Positions 8,458 to 16,938 of a DNA stretch of 64,000 nucleotides are shown here, piece by piece. The position numbers were made by a program, and so were the translations under genes. The notes below the pieces were generated by a model. The model made no database searches. It was not told the DNA's origin and worked only from the letters and a program-made list of their open reading frames with translations. The DNA comes from Yanshouia hominis (GTDB lineage: Bacteria > Bacillota > Clostridia > Oscillospirales > Ruminococcaceae), in contig JACRTB010000003.1 in assembly GCA_014385025.1 (NCBI GenBank), forward strand, positions 186,001 to 250,000. Reading direction: 5' to 3'. Position 1 is the stretch's first letter; each line of letters opens with the position of its first letter.

Positions 8458-9608
8458 GCCGCGTCCGCGCGGTCCGGGCGGGAGGGCGGCTCCGGCCTTC
8501 ATTTCGGGCTTGAAATGGACGGACCGTACCGTACTGCCGAAGGTGTTGATTTGGCTGTTCAGTGTTTCGCGCGGCGTGTTGCCGGGAACCGGCGCGAATA
8601 GAGCCGCATTGGGTTCCTCTTCCGCCCGCGCCGGTTCTTCGCAGCAGCTGGGAGGGGGCTTACGGCAGCCTTCTGTGTCATCCAAAAGAAAACAGTGGAT
8701 TTGGTGCAGGGCGGCGCGCCGGAAAATATTGTCGGCAGTCTTGGATTGCTTCCTCCCCGGCTTTTGCGGGGAATGATTCTGCTGCTTTTTCGGCTTCGGC
8801 GCAGCACGGACCGCGCCGAAGCAGCGTTGAGCGGGAAAGCTTTTAAAACCTTCCCCTTTTCGGATGTTCGATGCGCGGAAGCAGCTCCGCACACAAGGGA
8901 AAGAAAAAGTATATTTTCTTTGCGGCCCAAAAAATACTTTTCCCACTCCCTAAAAGTGATTCGCTGATTCTTTTGGACCACGACAGTGAATTGATGCTTC
9001 AATGTCAAGGCTCGCGGCAAATTTTGAATCACTCGTATGAGCACGCCGCCGGTGCCATCATACAAAAAATGAGGGCACATTATATGAAGACAGAAAAGCC
9101 GCGTTATTTCATTATCCATTACCCTTGATCCGTAAATATTTGAAAAAATCGGGAATTTTGGTTTGGTCAATCGCCGTCAGGCCACAGCAGGGTAACGGCC
9201 GAATGGATCCGCGTTGGATTGGAGGCTTACGAAAAGGAGAATTGTGGGGCGGCGAAACCGGATGAACGCATATCCACACTTCGGGAAAATGTGCTGCCCG
9301 AAAAAAACTGCCTCAGAATGCAAATAGATGCATTCTGAGGCAGTTTTTGCAAGCTTGAAAGCATTCCGGCGGCGCAGAAAAGCGTGCCGCACCGCCCTCC
9401 TCGCTTTAGATGCCGGGTGAAACACGGCGCGAAAAGCGGGCGGACACATCCGAAAAGCTCTTGGTGTGCAGGAATATTGCGCACGGGCAGGCGGCGGAGC
9501 CGATGGCGAAGGAAAAATTTCTAATGCGTCTTAAGGCGCCTGTCAATAAAAGCTCTGATCGAGCCGACGCAAGCTGCCGTTTTTAACCGGCGGAATACCG
9601 CGGAGATG
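8458..9608. other. Gene-free stretch of about 1.15 kb
   Basis: No reading frame here has a credible ribosome binding site together with a recognisable protein. The longest ones are low-complexity or Arg/Ser-rich shadows. The stretch contains a perfect 10-bp hairpin (GCTTCGGCGC arms, about 8792-8821) and a perfect bidirectional terminator at 9302-9347. It may be decayed coding sequence or hold an unrecognised RNA. Confidence 0.6.
9302..9347. terminator. Perfect bidirectional terminator-like hairpin without an adjacent gene
   Basis: A perfect 19-bp palindrome (arms AAAAACTGCCTCAGAATGC and its complement) surrounds an 8-base loop and carries A5 and T5 ends, so it would work on either strand. 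The nearest recognised genes are about 900 bases to the left and 260 to the right. The latter is convergent on the minus strand and could use it. Confidence 0.85.
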
Positions 9609-9965
9609 TCAGCCGACGGTTCCCTCCGGCGGGACCATCGCGTTGATGGCGTTCTGCATCAGCGCCCAGCCCACAATCGGGAAAACCAGCTCGAGAATCA
9701 GATAGAGAATTGCCTGATTTTGGGCGGGCATCCCGCGCTGCATATAGGCCTGGTCGAGCTTTTCGCCCATTTTGTAAGCCCAGTAGATGCCGTAAATGCT
9801 GCAGGTGATCACTGTAAAGAGAAGGGCGAGGATACCGGAGGTGGGATTCGGAGCATTGGAAAGTTTGTTGGAATCATCGGTCAGAGTGACGAACCAATAG
9901 AGGGAATAAAGACCGCAGGTTACGATGCTCAAAATAATACAGATGGGAATGCTTCGCTGTTTCAT
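9609..9965 (-). CDS. DUF4234 family small membrane protein
   Basis: The product has 118 residues and about three membrane segments. CGLYSLYWFV near the N-terminus and the second repeat-like segment CSIYGIYWAYKMGEKL are typical of DUF4234 proteins, whose function is not established. ATG 9965 is preceded by AGGAGGT; the frame extends 30 codons further upstream but without a binding site. It stands alone, divergent from sbcD. Confidence 0.82.
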   Translation of the reverse strand: MKQRSIPICIILSIVTCGLYSLYWFVTLTDDSNKLSNAPNPTSGILALLFTVITCSIYGIYWAYKMGEKLDQAYMQRGMPAQNQAILYLILELVFPIVGWALMQNAINAMVPPEGTVG

Positions 9966-10155
9966 ACAATACCTCCTGAAAATCGGCGGCGGATCGATGA
10001 AATCCTCCGCCGAATAATATATTTTAATCATGCCGCAAAATGTCGGAAATTGCAAGGGAGGAGAGGCCGGATTCTGCCGTGTGACAGCCCTTTTTCGCGG
10101 AATCCCTGCGCCTTGTGAAGTGGGATGGCTTTTTGCATCCGGAGAAAAGACGGTT

Positions 10156-10183
10156 TTGCAAATTCGGCCGGATGCTTTATAAT
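10156..10183 (+). promoter_or_regulatory. Promoter of sbcDC
   Basis: TTGCAA (10156-10161) and TATAAT (10178-10183) are separated by 16 bases, 50 bases upstream of the sbcD start, which has AGGGGGAA as ribosome binding site. Confidence 0.7.
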
Positions 10184-10233
10184 AAGAGGGAATTCCGGCC
10201 TCGAAGCCGGTATCCGGACAGGGGGAACCTTTT

Positions 10234-11385
10234 ATGAAGCTTCTGCATCTTTCAGATCTTCACCTCGGCAAGCGGGTTAACGAGATCAGTATGCTTGAAG
10301 ACCAGCGGGAGATCTTGACGAAGGTTTTGGCGCTTTGCGGCGAACGCCGCCCCGATGTGGTGCTGATCGCGGGGGATATCTATGACCGCAGCGTGCCATC
10401 TACCGAGGCGGTCGGTCTGTTCGACGACTTTCTTACCGCGCTCTGCGGGCGGGGAATCCCCTGCATGATCGTCAGCGGCAACCATGATTCGCCCGAACGG
10501 CTCGCATTTGCCGGAAGGATTCTTGGACAGCGGGGCATTTTTCTCGCGGGAGGATACGGCGGGACGGTCCGCCGCGTCACCCTGGAGGATGAATACGGCC
10601 CGGCTGACTTCTGGCTGCTGCCGTTTCTGCGCCCCGCCGACACGCGGCGCTTCTTTCCGGAACGGGAAATCGCCAGCTATGACGACGCGGTGCGGGCGGC
10701 GCTCTCAGCCGCCGAAGCTGATCCGAAGCGCAGAAACGTGCTGGTTGCCCACCAGTTTGTCATCAGCGGCAAAATTGAACCGGAGCGCAGCGATTCCGAG
10801 CTGCCGAGCGTGGGCGGAATTGACAGTGTCGATGTTTCGGCATTCGACCGTTTTGACTACGTTGCGCTCGGCCATCTGCACGGACCGCAGCGCATCGGCC
10901 GGGATACGGTGCGCTACGCCGGGTCGCCGCTCAAATATTCCTTTTCGGAGCTGCGTCAAAAAAAGTCCGCGGTCCTTGTGACCCTTGAAAGAAAGGGTCA
11001 GGTATCGATCGAGCTGCTTCCGCTGGTTCCGCGCCGGGAGATGCGGGAGATTCGGGGACCGCTCGAGGACCTTGTCGCTCCGGAGGTCGCGGCAATGGCT
11101 GATCCGGAGGATTACATCCGTGCGATTCTGACCGACGAAGAGGAACCGGCGGGGGCTCTTGAACGGCTGCGGGCGGTTTACCCAAACCTGATGCGTCTGG
11201 AATACGACAACCGCCGCACCCGCGCCGCCGGGGCCTTTGACGCGGCCACCGGGACGGAGATCCGGGACCCGTTCTCGCTGTTTGCCGAATTTTACGAGCT
11301 GCAAAATAATCTTCCGCTTGACGGGGAGCGCGCGCAGCTCGTCCGCAGTCTCTTTGAGGGACTCGGAGAGGAGGAGAAAGCATGA
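10234..11385 (+). CDS. sbcD: DNA repair nuclease subunit SbcD (Mre11-like)
   Basis: This 383-residue metallophosphoesterase subunit, with SbcC, degrades DNA hairpins and protein-blocked double-strand ends. Phosphoesterase motifs occur in order: SDLHLGKRV (residues 7-15), AGDIYDRSVPS, SGNHDSPERL and the C-terminal-side GHLHGPQ, providing the two-metal site. A capping domain follows. The start has a good binding site (AGGGGG). The stop overlaps the sbcC start (ATGA), so subunits are made in a coupled manner. Confidence 0.96.
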   Translation: MKLLHLSDLHLGKRVNEISMLEDQREILTKVLALCGERRPDVVLIAGDIYDRSVPSTEAVGLFDDFLTALCGRGIPCMIVSGNHDSPERLAFAGRILGQRGIFLAGGYGGTVRRVTLEDEYGPADFWLLPFLRPADTRRFFPEREIASYDDAVRAALSAAEADPKRRNVLVAHQFVISGKIEPERSDSELPSVGGIDSVDVSAFDRFDYVALGHLHGPQRIGRDTVRYAGSPLKYSFSELRQKKSAVLVTLERKGQVSIELLPLVPRREMREIRGPLEDLVAPEVAAMADPEDYIRAILTDEEEPAGALERLRAVYPNLMRLEYDNRRTRAAGAFDAATGTEIRDPFSLFAEFYELQNNLPLDGERAQLVRSLFEGLGEEEKA

Positions 11386-14300
11386 GACCGCTGATTCTCA
11401 CCCTGTCGGCCTTCGGCCCCTACGCGGGGGAGCAGACGGTCGATTTTTCCCGCTTCGGCGCGGGCGGACTTTACCTGATTACCGGGGACACCGGCGCCGG
11501 AAAAACCAGCCTTTTTGACGCGATCACCTTTGCCCTTTACGGGGCGGCCAGCGGCAGAAGCCGCGATCCCTCGATGCTGCGCAGCGATCTCGCGGCGCCC
11601 GGAACGCCGACCTTTGTGCGGCTGGAATTCCTCTACCGGGGACAGCGGTATACCGCCGAGCGCAGCCCCGCCTACCAGCGCCCCAAGGCGCGCGGCGAAG
11701 GCATGGTGCTCAAGGGCGCGTCCGCGTCGCTGGTCCTGCCGGATGGCAGTGTGAAAAGCGGCCCCAAAGAGGTCACTGAGCAGATCAAGACGCTGCTCGG
11801 ATTGGATTTTTCCCAGTTCTCCCAGATCGTGATGATCGCGCAGGGGGAGTTTAAACGGCTGCTGGAAGCGGACAGCGAAGAGCGCGGACGAATCCTGCGC
11901 AAGATTTTTGATACCGAAATTTACGAGCGTTTTTCCCGGGAACTGAAAAACCGCGCTCTTTGCGCGGGACGGGAGCTGGAGGAAAACGGGCGGGGAATTT
12001 TGCAGTGCGTCTCGGGACTCCGGCTCCCGGATGGGGGCCAGGAAACCCATGCCGTCCGGGAATGGATGGAGAGCGGACTCTACGCTGTGGCGGCGGCGCA
12101 GGAGCCGCTCGCGGCGCTGCTCGCTGTTGACGAAGCGCGGGAAGCCTCTCTTGATGAGCGCCAGACCTCTCTGGAAAACCTGCGGCGCCGGGCGGATGAG
12201 GCGCGCGCCCTCGCCGAGCAGGGCAACCGGCGCTTGGATGCGCTTCGGGAGGAGTCCGAAAAGCTGAAGGCGCTGCTCGGCCGTGAGGAGGAGTTCCGGC
12301 AGCTCGCGCGGCAGGCCGACGCCGCCGGGCGCGCGCTGCAGCAGGGGAAACCCGCGGAGGATGCTCTGCTCCGGGAACGGCGGGCCGAGCAGGAACTGGC
12401 CGGGGCGATTGCGGCGCGGCGGCGGGAGCTGGCCGAGAAAGAGCCGAAGCTGTCCGCCCTTGCCGCGGCGCTCGCCGCCGAGGAGGGGAACGCCGCGCGG
12501 CGCGGGGAGCTTTCCGCGGAGATTGCACGGCTCGAGGGGGAACTGCCCCGCTATGAGCAGCTCACTCTGGCGCTTGCAGCATGTCAGGGCGCGCAGAGAA
12601 AGCTGGAGGAATCACAAAGACGCGCGCGGGAAGCACATGCGGCGGCCGAGCGCCTGCGCGGGGAGCAGGCATCGGCTGAGGCTGAGGCCGCCCGGCTGGA
12701 GGAAGCGCCGGTTGAGGCGGAGAAACTGGCGGCACAGCTTGCGGGCCTTGGAGAGCGCGAGGAACGTCTGACAGCTCTGCAAAAGGCTATGGAAGCAGCG
12801 AATGTTTTGGAACACGAGCTGGCGTCGGCGCAGAAGGAGCTGGAGTCGGACCTCGATGAAAGCCGACATGCTTCCCGCCGGTTTGACGAGATGCAGGAAT
12901 TCCTGCTGCGCGAGCAGGCCGGCCTGCTCGCGCGGGCCCTGCGGCCCGGGGAACCCTGTCCGGTCTGCGGCTCGACGGGGCATCCGGCCCCCGCCGCCCT
13001 GACCTCGGGCGCGCCGGACCAGGAGGAGCTGCGCGCGGCCCGGTCCCGGATGGAGGCGGCGCGTCAAAAAGGGGAGCGGACCGGCGCCCTCGCCGCGGAA
13101 AAACGCGCGGCTCTCATGCAGTGCCAAAAAGGGCTGGAGGCGGACGCCGCCGCCCTGCTTGGCCGGGAGCCTGCGCCCGGGGAGCTGCCCCCTCTGCTGG
13201 AACAGGAGGGGAGAACGCTTTCCTGTGCGCGGCGGGAAACGGCAAAGCGGCTCGAAAAGCTGAGGGGAGAAGCCGCGCGGCGGGTGCAATGCCTCCGGGC
13301 GGCGGAGGAGGCCAAGGCTCAATTTCTGCGGCTTTCCGAGACGGAGAACGCCGGCCGGGAGGAAGAAGTGCGGCTGCGGGCCGCATACGAGCGGGCCGCG
13401 GCCGAAGCGAAGACATTGGGCGGCTCGCTCACCTTCCCCGATGCGGCGGCAGCCGGGCACGCGCTGCAGGAGCAGAGAGAGAGGCTTTCACGGATGCAGT
13501 CGGCGTGGGAGGCGGCAAGAAAGGAGCACGAGGAATGCCGGTCCCACATGGAGCAGGCCCGCGCGGTGCTGCAAAGCGACATTTCCCGAATGCCCGGAGT
13601 TCAGGCGGCGCGTGAGGCGGCGGAGCAGAACTTTCTTCAAACCCTTTCCCGCTGCGGATTTACCTCGCGGGAGGCATACCATCAGGCGCTGCGCACACCG
13701 GAGATGCTTGCCGAAATGAACCGGCAGGTGGAGGAATACCATCGGACGGCGGCTCTTCTGCGGCAGCGCGTGGAGGCGCTGCGGGCGGAAACACAGGAGG
13801 TAAAGCGGGTGGACCTTGCGGAGCTTGACCGGCAGTGCAAAGAATTGGCGGAAGCTCTGCGGCTCTGCGCGGAGGAACGCAGGACGCTCTATTCCCGTCT
13901 GGAAACGAACCGCCGGATTTCCGGGGAGCTGGAGGAACGCCGTCGGGAACGCGCGCAGCTGGAACGCTGGTGCACCCTGCTCGGGGGACTCTCCGATACA
14001 GCGAACGGGGAGCTGAGAGGAAGACCGAAAATCGCCTTTGAGCGGTATGTGCAGACCGCTTTCTTCGAACAGATTATCCGGGCGGCGAACCGCCGCCTGC
14101 TGTCGATGACCGGAGGCCGCTTTGAGCTGCTGCGCCGCCGTGAAGCGGATAATCTCCGCAGCCAGACTGGGCTGGAACTCGATGTGCTCGACCACTACAG
14201 CGGTAAGAACCGTCCGGTCGGCTCGCTTTCGGGCGGTGAGGCATTCAAAGCGTCGCTGGCTCTGGCGCTCGGCCTGTCGGATGTGGTACAGAGCAGTACG

Positions 14301-14516
14301 GGGGGCATCCAGCTCGACGCAATGTTTGTTGATGAAGGCTTTGGTTCGCTCGATGATGAATCGCTGGCACAGGCTGTCGCGGTGCTGCGCCAGCTCGCGG
14401 GCGGAAATCGCCTCGTTGGAATCATTTCCCATGTTGGAGAGCTGCGGGAAGCAATCGACCGCAGAATTGTGGTCAGAAAAAGCGCATCGGGCAGTTCCGC
14501 AGAGGTTGTTGTATAA
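11382..14516 (+). CDS. sbcC: DNA repair ATPase subunit SbcC (Rad50-like)
   Basis: The product has 1044 residues with split ABC-ATPase ends and long Ala/Glu/Arg-rich coiled coils. Walker A is GDTGAGKTS (about residues 31-39), the Q-loop lies in QIVMIAQGEF, the zinc hook CPVCGSTGHP sits mid-protein near residue 526, the signature is SLSGGEAFKAS near 949 and Walker B is MFVDEGFGSLDD near 981. With SbcD it forms the nuclease that processes DNA ends and cruciforms. Length and domain order are normal. Confidence 0.96.
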   Translation: MRPLILTLSAFGPYAGEQTVDFSRFGAGGLYLITGDTGAGKTSLFDAITFALYGAASGRSRDPSMLRSDLAAPGTPTFVRLEFLYRGQRYTAERSPAYQRPKARGEGMVLKGASASLVLPDGSVKSGPKEVTEQIKTLLGLDFSQFSQIVMIAQGEFKRLLEADSEERGRILRKIFDTEIYERFSRELKNRALCAGRELEENGRGILQCVSGLRLPDGGQETHAVREWMESGLYAVAAAQEPLAALLAVDEAREASLDERQTSLENLRRRADEARALAEQGNRRLDALREESEKLKALLGREEEFRQLARQADAAGRALQQGKPAEDALLRERRAEQELAGAIAARRRELAEKEPKLSALAAALAAEEGNAARRGELSAEIARLEGELPRYEQLTLALAACQGAQRKLEESQRRAREAHAAAERLRGEQASAEAEAARLEEAPVEAEKLAAQLAGLGEREERLTALQKAMEAANVLEHELASAQKELESDLDESRHASRRFDEMQEFLLREQAGLLARALRPGEPCPVCGSTGHPAPAALTSGAPDQEELRAARSRMEAARQKGERTGALAAEKRAALMQCQKGLEADAAALLGREPAPGELPPLLEQEGRTLSCARRETAKRLEKLRGEAARRVQCLRAAEEAKAQFLRLSETENAGREEEVRLRAAYERAAAEAKTLGGSLTFPDAAAAGHALQEQRERLSRMQSAWEAARKEHEECRSHMEQARAVLQSDISRMPGVQAAREAAEQNFLQTLSRCGFTSREAYHQALRTPEMLAEMNRQVEEYHRTAALLRQRVEALRAETQEVKRVDLAELDRQCKELAEALRLCAEERRTLYSRLETNRRISGELEERRRERAQLERWCTLLGGLSDTANGELRGRPKIAFERYVQTAFFEQIIRAANRRLLSMTGGRFELLRRREADNLRSQTGLELDVLDHYSGKNRPVGSLSGGEAFKASLALALGLSDVVQSSTGGIQLDAMFVDEGFGSLDDESLAQAVAVLRQLAGGNRLVGIISHVGELREAIDRRIVVRKSASGSSAEVVV

Positions 14517-14521
14517 TAAAT

Positions 14522-14570
14522 AAAAAACGGTCGCGGCGCACGAATTTGTGTGTCACGGCCGCTTTGTTTT
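14522..14570 (+). terminator. Terminator after sbcC
   Basis: A 14-bp imperfect stem (CGGTCGCGGCGCAC with GTGTGTCACGGCCG, wobble pairs and one mismatch) around GAATTT is followed by CTTTGTTTT, starting six bases after the stop. Confidence 0.75.
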
Positions 14571-14742
14571 GCGGTTTTAGCGACAGCAGCCGCCGGCTAT
14601 GCTGACAGGCGGAGAAAAGCTTTAGCTTATAGCATTGAGCGCAGCGAAATGACAAATATTCAGAAGCGAAGAAGGTCAATCAAAGGAGAAAATGACTGCT
14701 TTGGCAGCTGCAGTGTGTGTAATGCGTAAGAAAAATAATCCG

Positions 14743-14818
14743 ATGTCTCTTGAGAGGCGAGCCGGTATCATGCCCTTCTAGGGCTGGTGCATACCACGCG
14801 TTTTAGTGCGGTTTTGAT
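14743..14818 (+). repeat. Structured dispersed element, copy A
   Basis: This 76-base segment aligns at roughly three of four positions with copy B (16778-16855). Shared blocks are CTTGAGAGGCG, GCCGGTA, ATGCCCTTCTAGGGCTGG and a terminal hairpin region ending GGTTTTGAT. It lies 80 bases upstream of the dehydrogenase start. The form resembles right ends of IS200/IS605 elements, from memory of such sequences; no transposase gene is present nearby. Confidence 0.6.
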
Positions 14819-14899
14819 AACGGCGGCGGAATATGGCGTTTTTTTCCCGGCTGTGATACAATGAAAGCGATAAATTTCAATCATCGGAGGAATAAGGTC

Positions 14900-15904
14900 A
14901 TGCAGCAGAAAAAAGTGAAGGTTTTAGTGGAGGGAACGCGGGCGCGCTATGAAAAATTTCTGCCGCAGGAAGCGCCTCTTGACCGCGTTGAGCTGGCCTT
15001 CTGCGGCCGGGGGAGCAACAATGCCGAGCTGCTTGCGGCGGGAGGGGATGCCCAGATCCTCTGCGTCGATGCCATCAGCCCGGTGGATGCGGCGCTGATT
15101 GCCGAAATGCCGAATCTGCGGCTGATTCACTCCGAGGGGGTTGCTTTCAACTGCATCGACCTTACAGCGGCAAAAAAGCGGGGCATCTATGTCTGCAACT
15201 GCAAGGGATGCAACGCAGCCGCGGTGGCGGAGCAGACGGTGATGCTGATTCTTGAGCTGCTGCGCCATGGGCTGACTGGAGATGCGGCGGTCCGCGCCGG
15301 ACGGCAGATGGAGATGAAGGAGCGGCTGATGGTCGAGGGAATCACCGAGCTGGGGGAATGCAGCGTCGGGATGATCGGCTTCGGCGATATCGCAAAGGCG
15401 GCGGCGGCGCGGCTGTACCCCTTTGGCTGTGAATTGTTTTATTATGCGCCGCACCGCAGAGACCCTGAAACCGAGTCGGAATATCATGTTGCCTATCTGG
15501 AGCTGGAGGAGCTGGCCGCGCGCTGCGACATCGTGAGCGTCCATACGGCCGTGACCGAACAGACACGCGGGATGATCAACCGGGATTTCCTTGCGCGGAT
15601 GAAGCCGAACTCCCTGCTCATCAATACCGCGCGGGGAGAGATTGTCGATAATCTTGCGCTGCGGGAGGCGCTGTTGGAGGGAAGAATCCTCGGCGCGGGG
15701 CTGGATACCCTCGCGCCCGAGCCGACCCCCGCCGACCATCCGCTCGTCGATCTGCCCGAGGGTGTGCGGGACCGGGTGGTGCTTGCACCGCATCTCGGCG
15801 GAATTACGACGGGCAGCTTCCGCCGGGCGCACCGGTCGATGTGGGGGAATATCGCGGCGGTCCTCGACGGAAGCCGTCCGGTTAACATCGTAAACGGGCT
15901 TTGA
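14900..15904 (+). CDS. D-2-hydroxyacid dehydrogenase (phosphoglycerate dehydrogenase-like)
   Basis: This 334-residue NAD-dependent enzyme belongs to the D-isomer 2-hydroxyacid dehydrogenase family. The nucleotide-binding turn is GMIGFGDIAKAAA (about residues 156-168). Catalytic Arg lies in INTARGEIVD, and the Glu/His pair corresponds to GLDTLAPEP and VVLAPHLGGIT. GGAGG at 14886-14890 selects ATG 14900 over the in-frame ATG 14861. No serine-pathway neighbour or ACT domain is present, so the substrate cannot be named. The gene sits alone between two copies of a dispersed repeat. Confidence 0.88.
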   Translation: MQQKKVKVLVEGTRARYEKFLPQEAPLDRVELAFCGRGSNNAELLAAGGDAQILCVDAISPVDAALIAEMPNLRLIHSEGVAFNCIDLTAAKKRGIYVCNCKGCNAAAVAEQTVMLILELLRHGLTGDAAVRAGRQMEMKERLMVEGITELGECSVGMIGFGDIAKAAAARLYPFGCELFYYAPHRRDPETESEYHVAYLELEELAARCDIVSVHTAVTEQTRGMINRDFLARMKPNSLLINTARGEIVDNLALREALLEGRILGAGLDTLAPEPTPADHPLVDLPEGVRDRVVLAPHLGGITTGSFRRAHRSMWGNIAAVLDGSRPVNIVNGL

Positions 15905-16127
15905 GCGGAGATTTCCGGCGGGCTTCGCAAGCTTTTGCGGGCGGGACTTGGCCGGACCGGAAAGGTTTGGCGGACAGGCTGAAAGACGCCGAAACATCAG
16001 TTTTTACTCTCCCAGGCTGTGCGCTCTGCTTTTTTCGCTTATAAATTGATATCGATCTCGATGGCGATCATACTACCATGACCGAACCGGCCAAGCGTTT
16101 GAAATTTGAGTATGGGAGGGAGCCGCT

Positions 16128-16358
16128 GTGATTCGGATCGACCCCGACAGTAAAAACTATCAGCCATATATGGCCGAATGCATGGTATTGAAAAAGTGGT
16201 ACATCGATGAAGAAAAAAAGATAGTATCAAAATATCCCTATACCGGCAGCGGCAAAAACATCGCGCATGAACGTGCGATGGGTGAGCTGCGAAAGGAGCT
16301 TGGCTGCCGCCTCAAAGAATTGCAGATCAAATACGGATACCGCGAAAAACTTCCATAA
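16128..16358 (+). CDS. Small hypothetical protein with GTG start
   Basis: The 76-residue product is rich in charged residues (MIRIDPDSKNYQPYMAEC..., then EKKIVSKYPYTGSGKN) with no membrane segment or recognised domain. A strong GGAGGG at 16115-16121 supports the GTG start. Lower GC than its neighbours is visible. The gene is not recognised; it could be a small accessory or mobile-element gene, given that the region is flanked by repeat copies A and B. Confidence 0.55.
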   Translation: MIRIDPDSKNYQPYMAECMVLKKWYIDEEKKIVSKYPYTGSGKNIAHERAMGELRKELGCRLKELQIKYGYREKLP

Positions 16359-16700
16359 GAGGCTCTGGGGGGAGATGCCATGATTTTTCTAAACAAAAAG
16401 GATTCGGTACCCATGAGGCAGGAGAACGCCGCCGTGCTGTTGGATCGGAACCAAAAAGTCTTCGTGTTGGTGTAAAGCGCCGCCGGCACAACCTGGCCGC
16501 TTTTCGTGCTCGTAATTGGAATGGAAGAATCCGTGCCGATGCAAAGCGCTGTCGATACAACCCCGCTGCTTATGGAATGGAGAAGGCCCCAAAATGAAAT
16601 AACATGAGCTGCGGCGGGTGGAATATGAAAAATCCCGGCTGCCGGTGATGGAAGTCCTGAAAATTCTTTTTGTTTTGGCGTTTACGGCATGATTTTGCTT
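16359..16700. other. Intergenic stretch with a possible 31-codon ORF
   Basis: An ATG at 16380, preceded by GGGGGGAG, opens a 31-codon frame (MIFLNKKDSVPMRQEN...) ending at TAA near 16475. Nothing supports its translation beyond the binding site. The remainder shows no gene. Confidence 0.35.
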
Positions 16701-16701
16701 C

Positions 16702-16725
16702 AGCCCCGCGTTCAGCGGGCTTTTT
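16702..16725 (+). terminator. Terminator-like hairpin
   Basis: AGCCCCGC and GCGGGCT pair around TTCA (one bulged C) and are followed by TTTTT. It would end transcripts from the preceding small ORF region. Confidence 0.7.
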
Positions 16726-16777
16726 ATGTAGCTTTGGCGGCGGCCTGAAAAAGTAACGCGATTGGCAAATCTATTCG

Positions 16778-16855
16778 GCGCCTCCTGAGAGACGCGCCGG
16801 TAATATGCACTTCCAGGGCTTGGAGCAAACCACCAGTTCAACTGGTGGTTTTGAT
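16778..16855 (+). repeat. Structured dispersed element, copy B
   Basis: This is the best preserved copy. It has CCTCCTGAGAGACGCGCCGGTAA-like sequence, then CTTCCAGGGCTTGGAG, then a perfect 10-bp hairpin (AACCACCAGT, loop TCA, ACTGGTGGTT; 16828-16850) and TTGAT. It ends 21 bases before the NhaC promoter. It aligns with copies A and C in the same orientation. Confidence 0.65.
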
Positions 16856-16876
16856 TGCAGAAAATCGTTTCTTTTT

Positions 16877-16905
16877 TTGACATTTTTCCTTCATAATGGT
16901 AAGAT
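16877..16905 (+). promoter_or_regulatory. Promoter of the NhaC-type antiporter
   Basis: TTGACA (16877-16882), a 17-base spacer and TAAGAT (16900-16905) lie 34 bases before the ATG. Confidence 0.78.
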
Positions 16906-16938
16906 GGAACTATTCTGATTGCAAAAGGAGAGGGAAAG

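Noticed and set aside
8559-9170. A 203-codon minus-strand frame in the gene-free gap
   Set aside because: It has no ribosome binding site, and its composition changes from mixed to Arg/Ser/Pro-rich without domain features.
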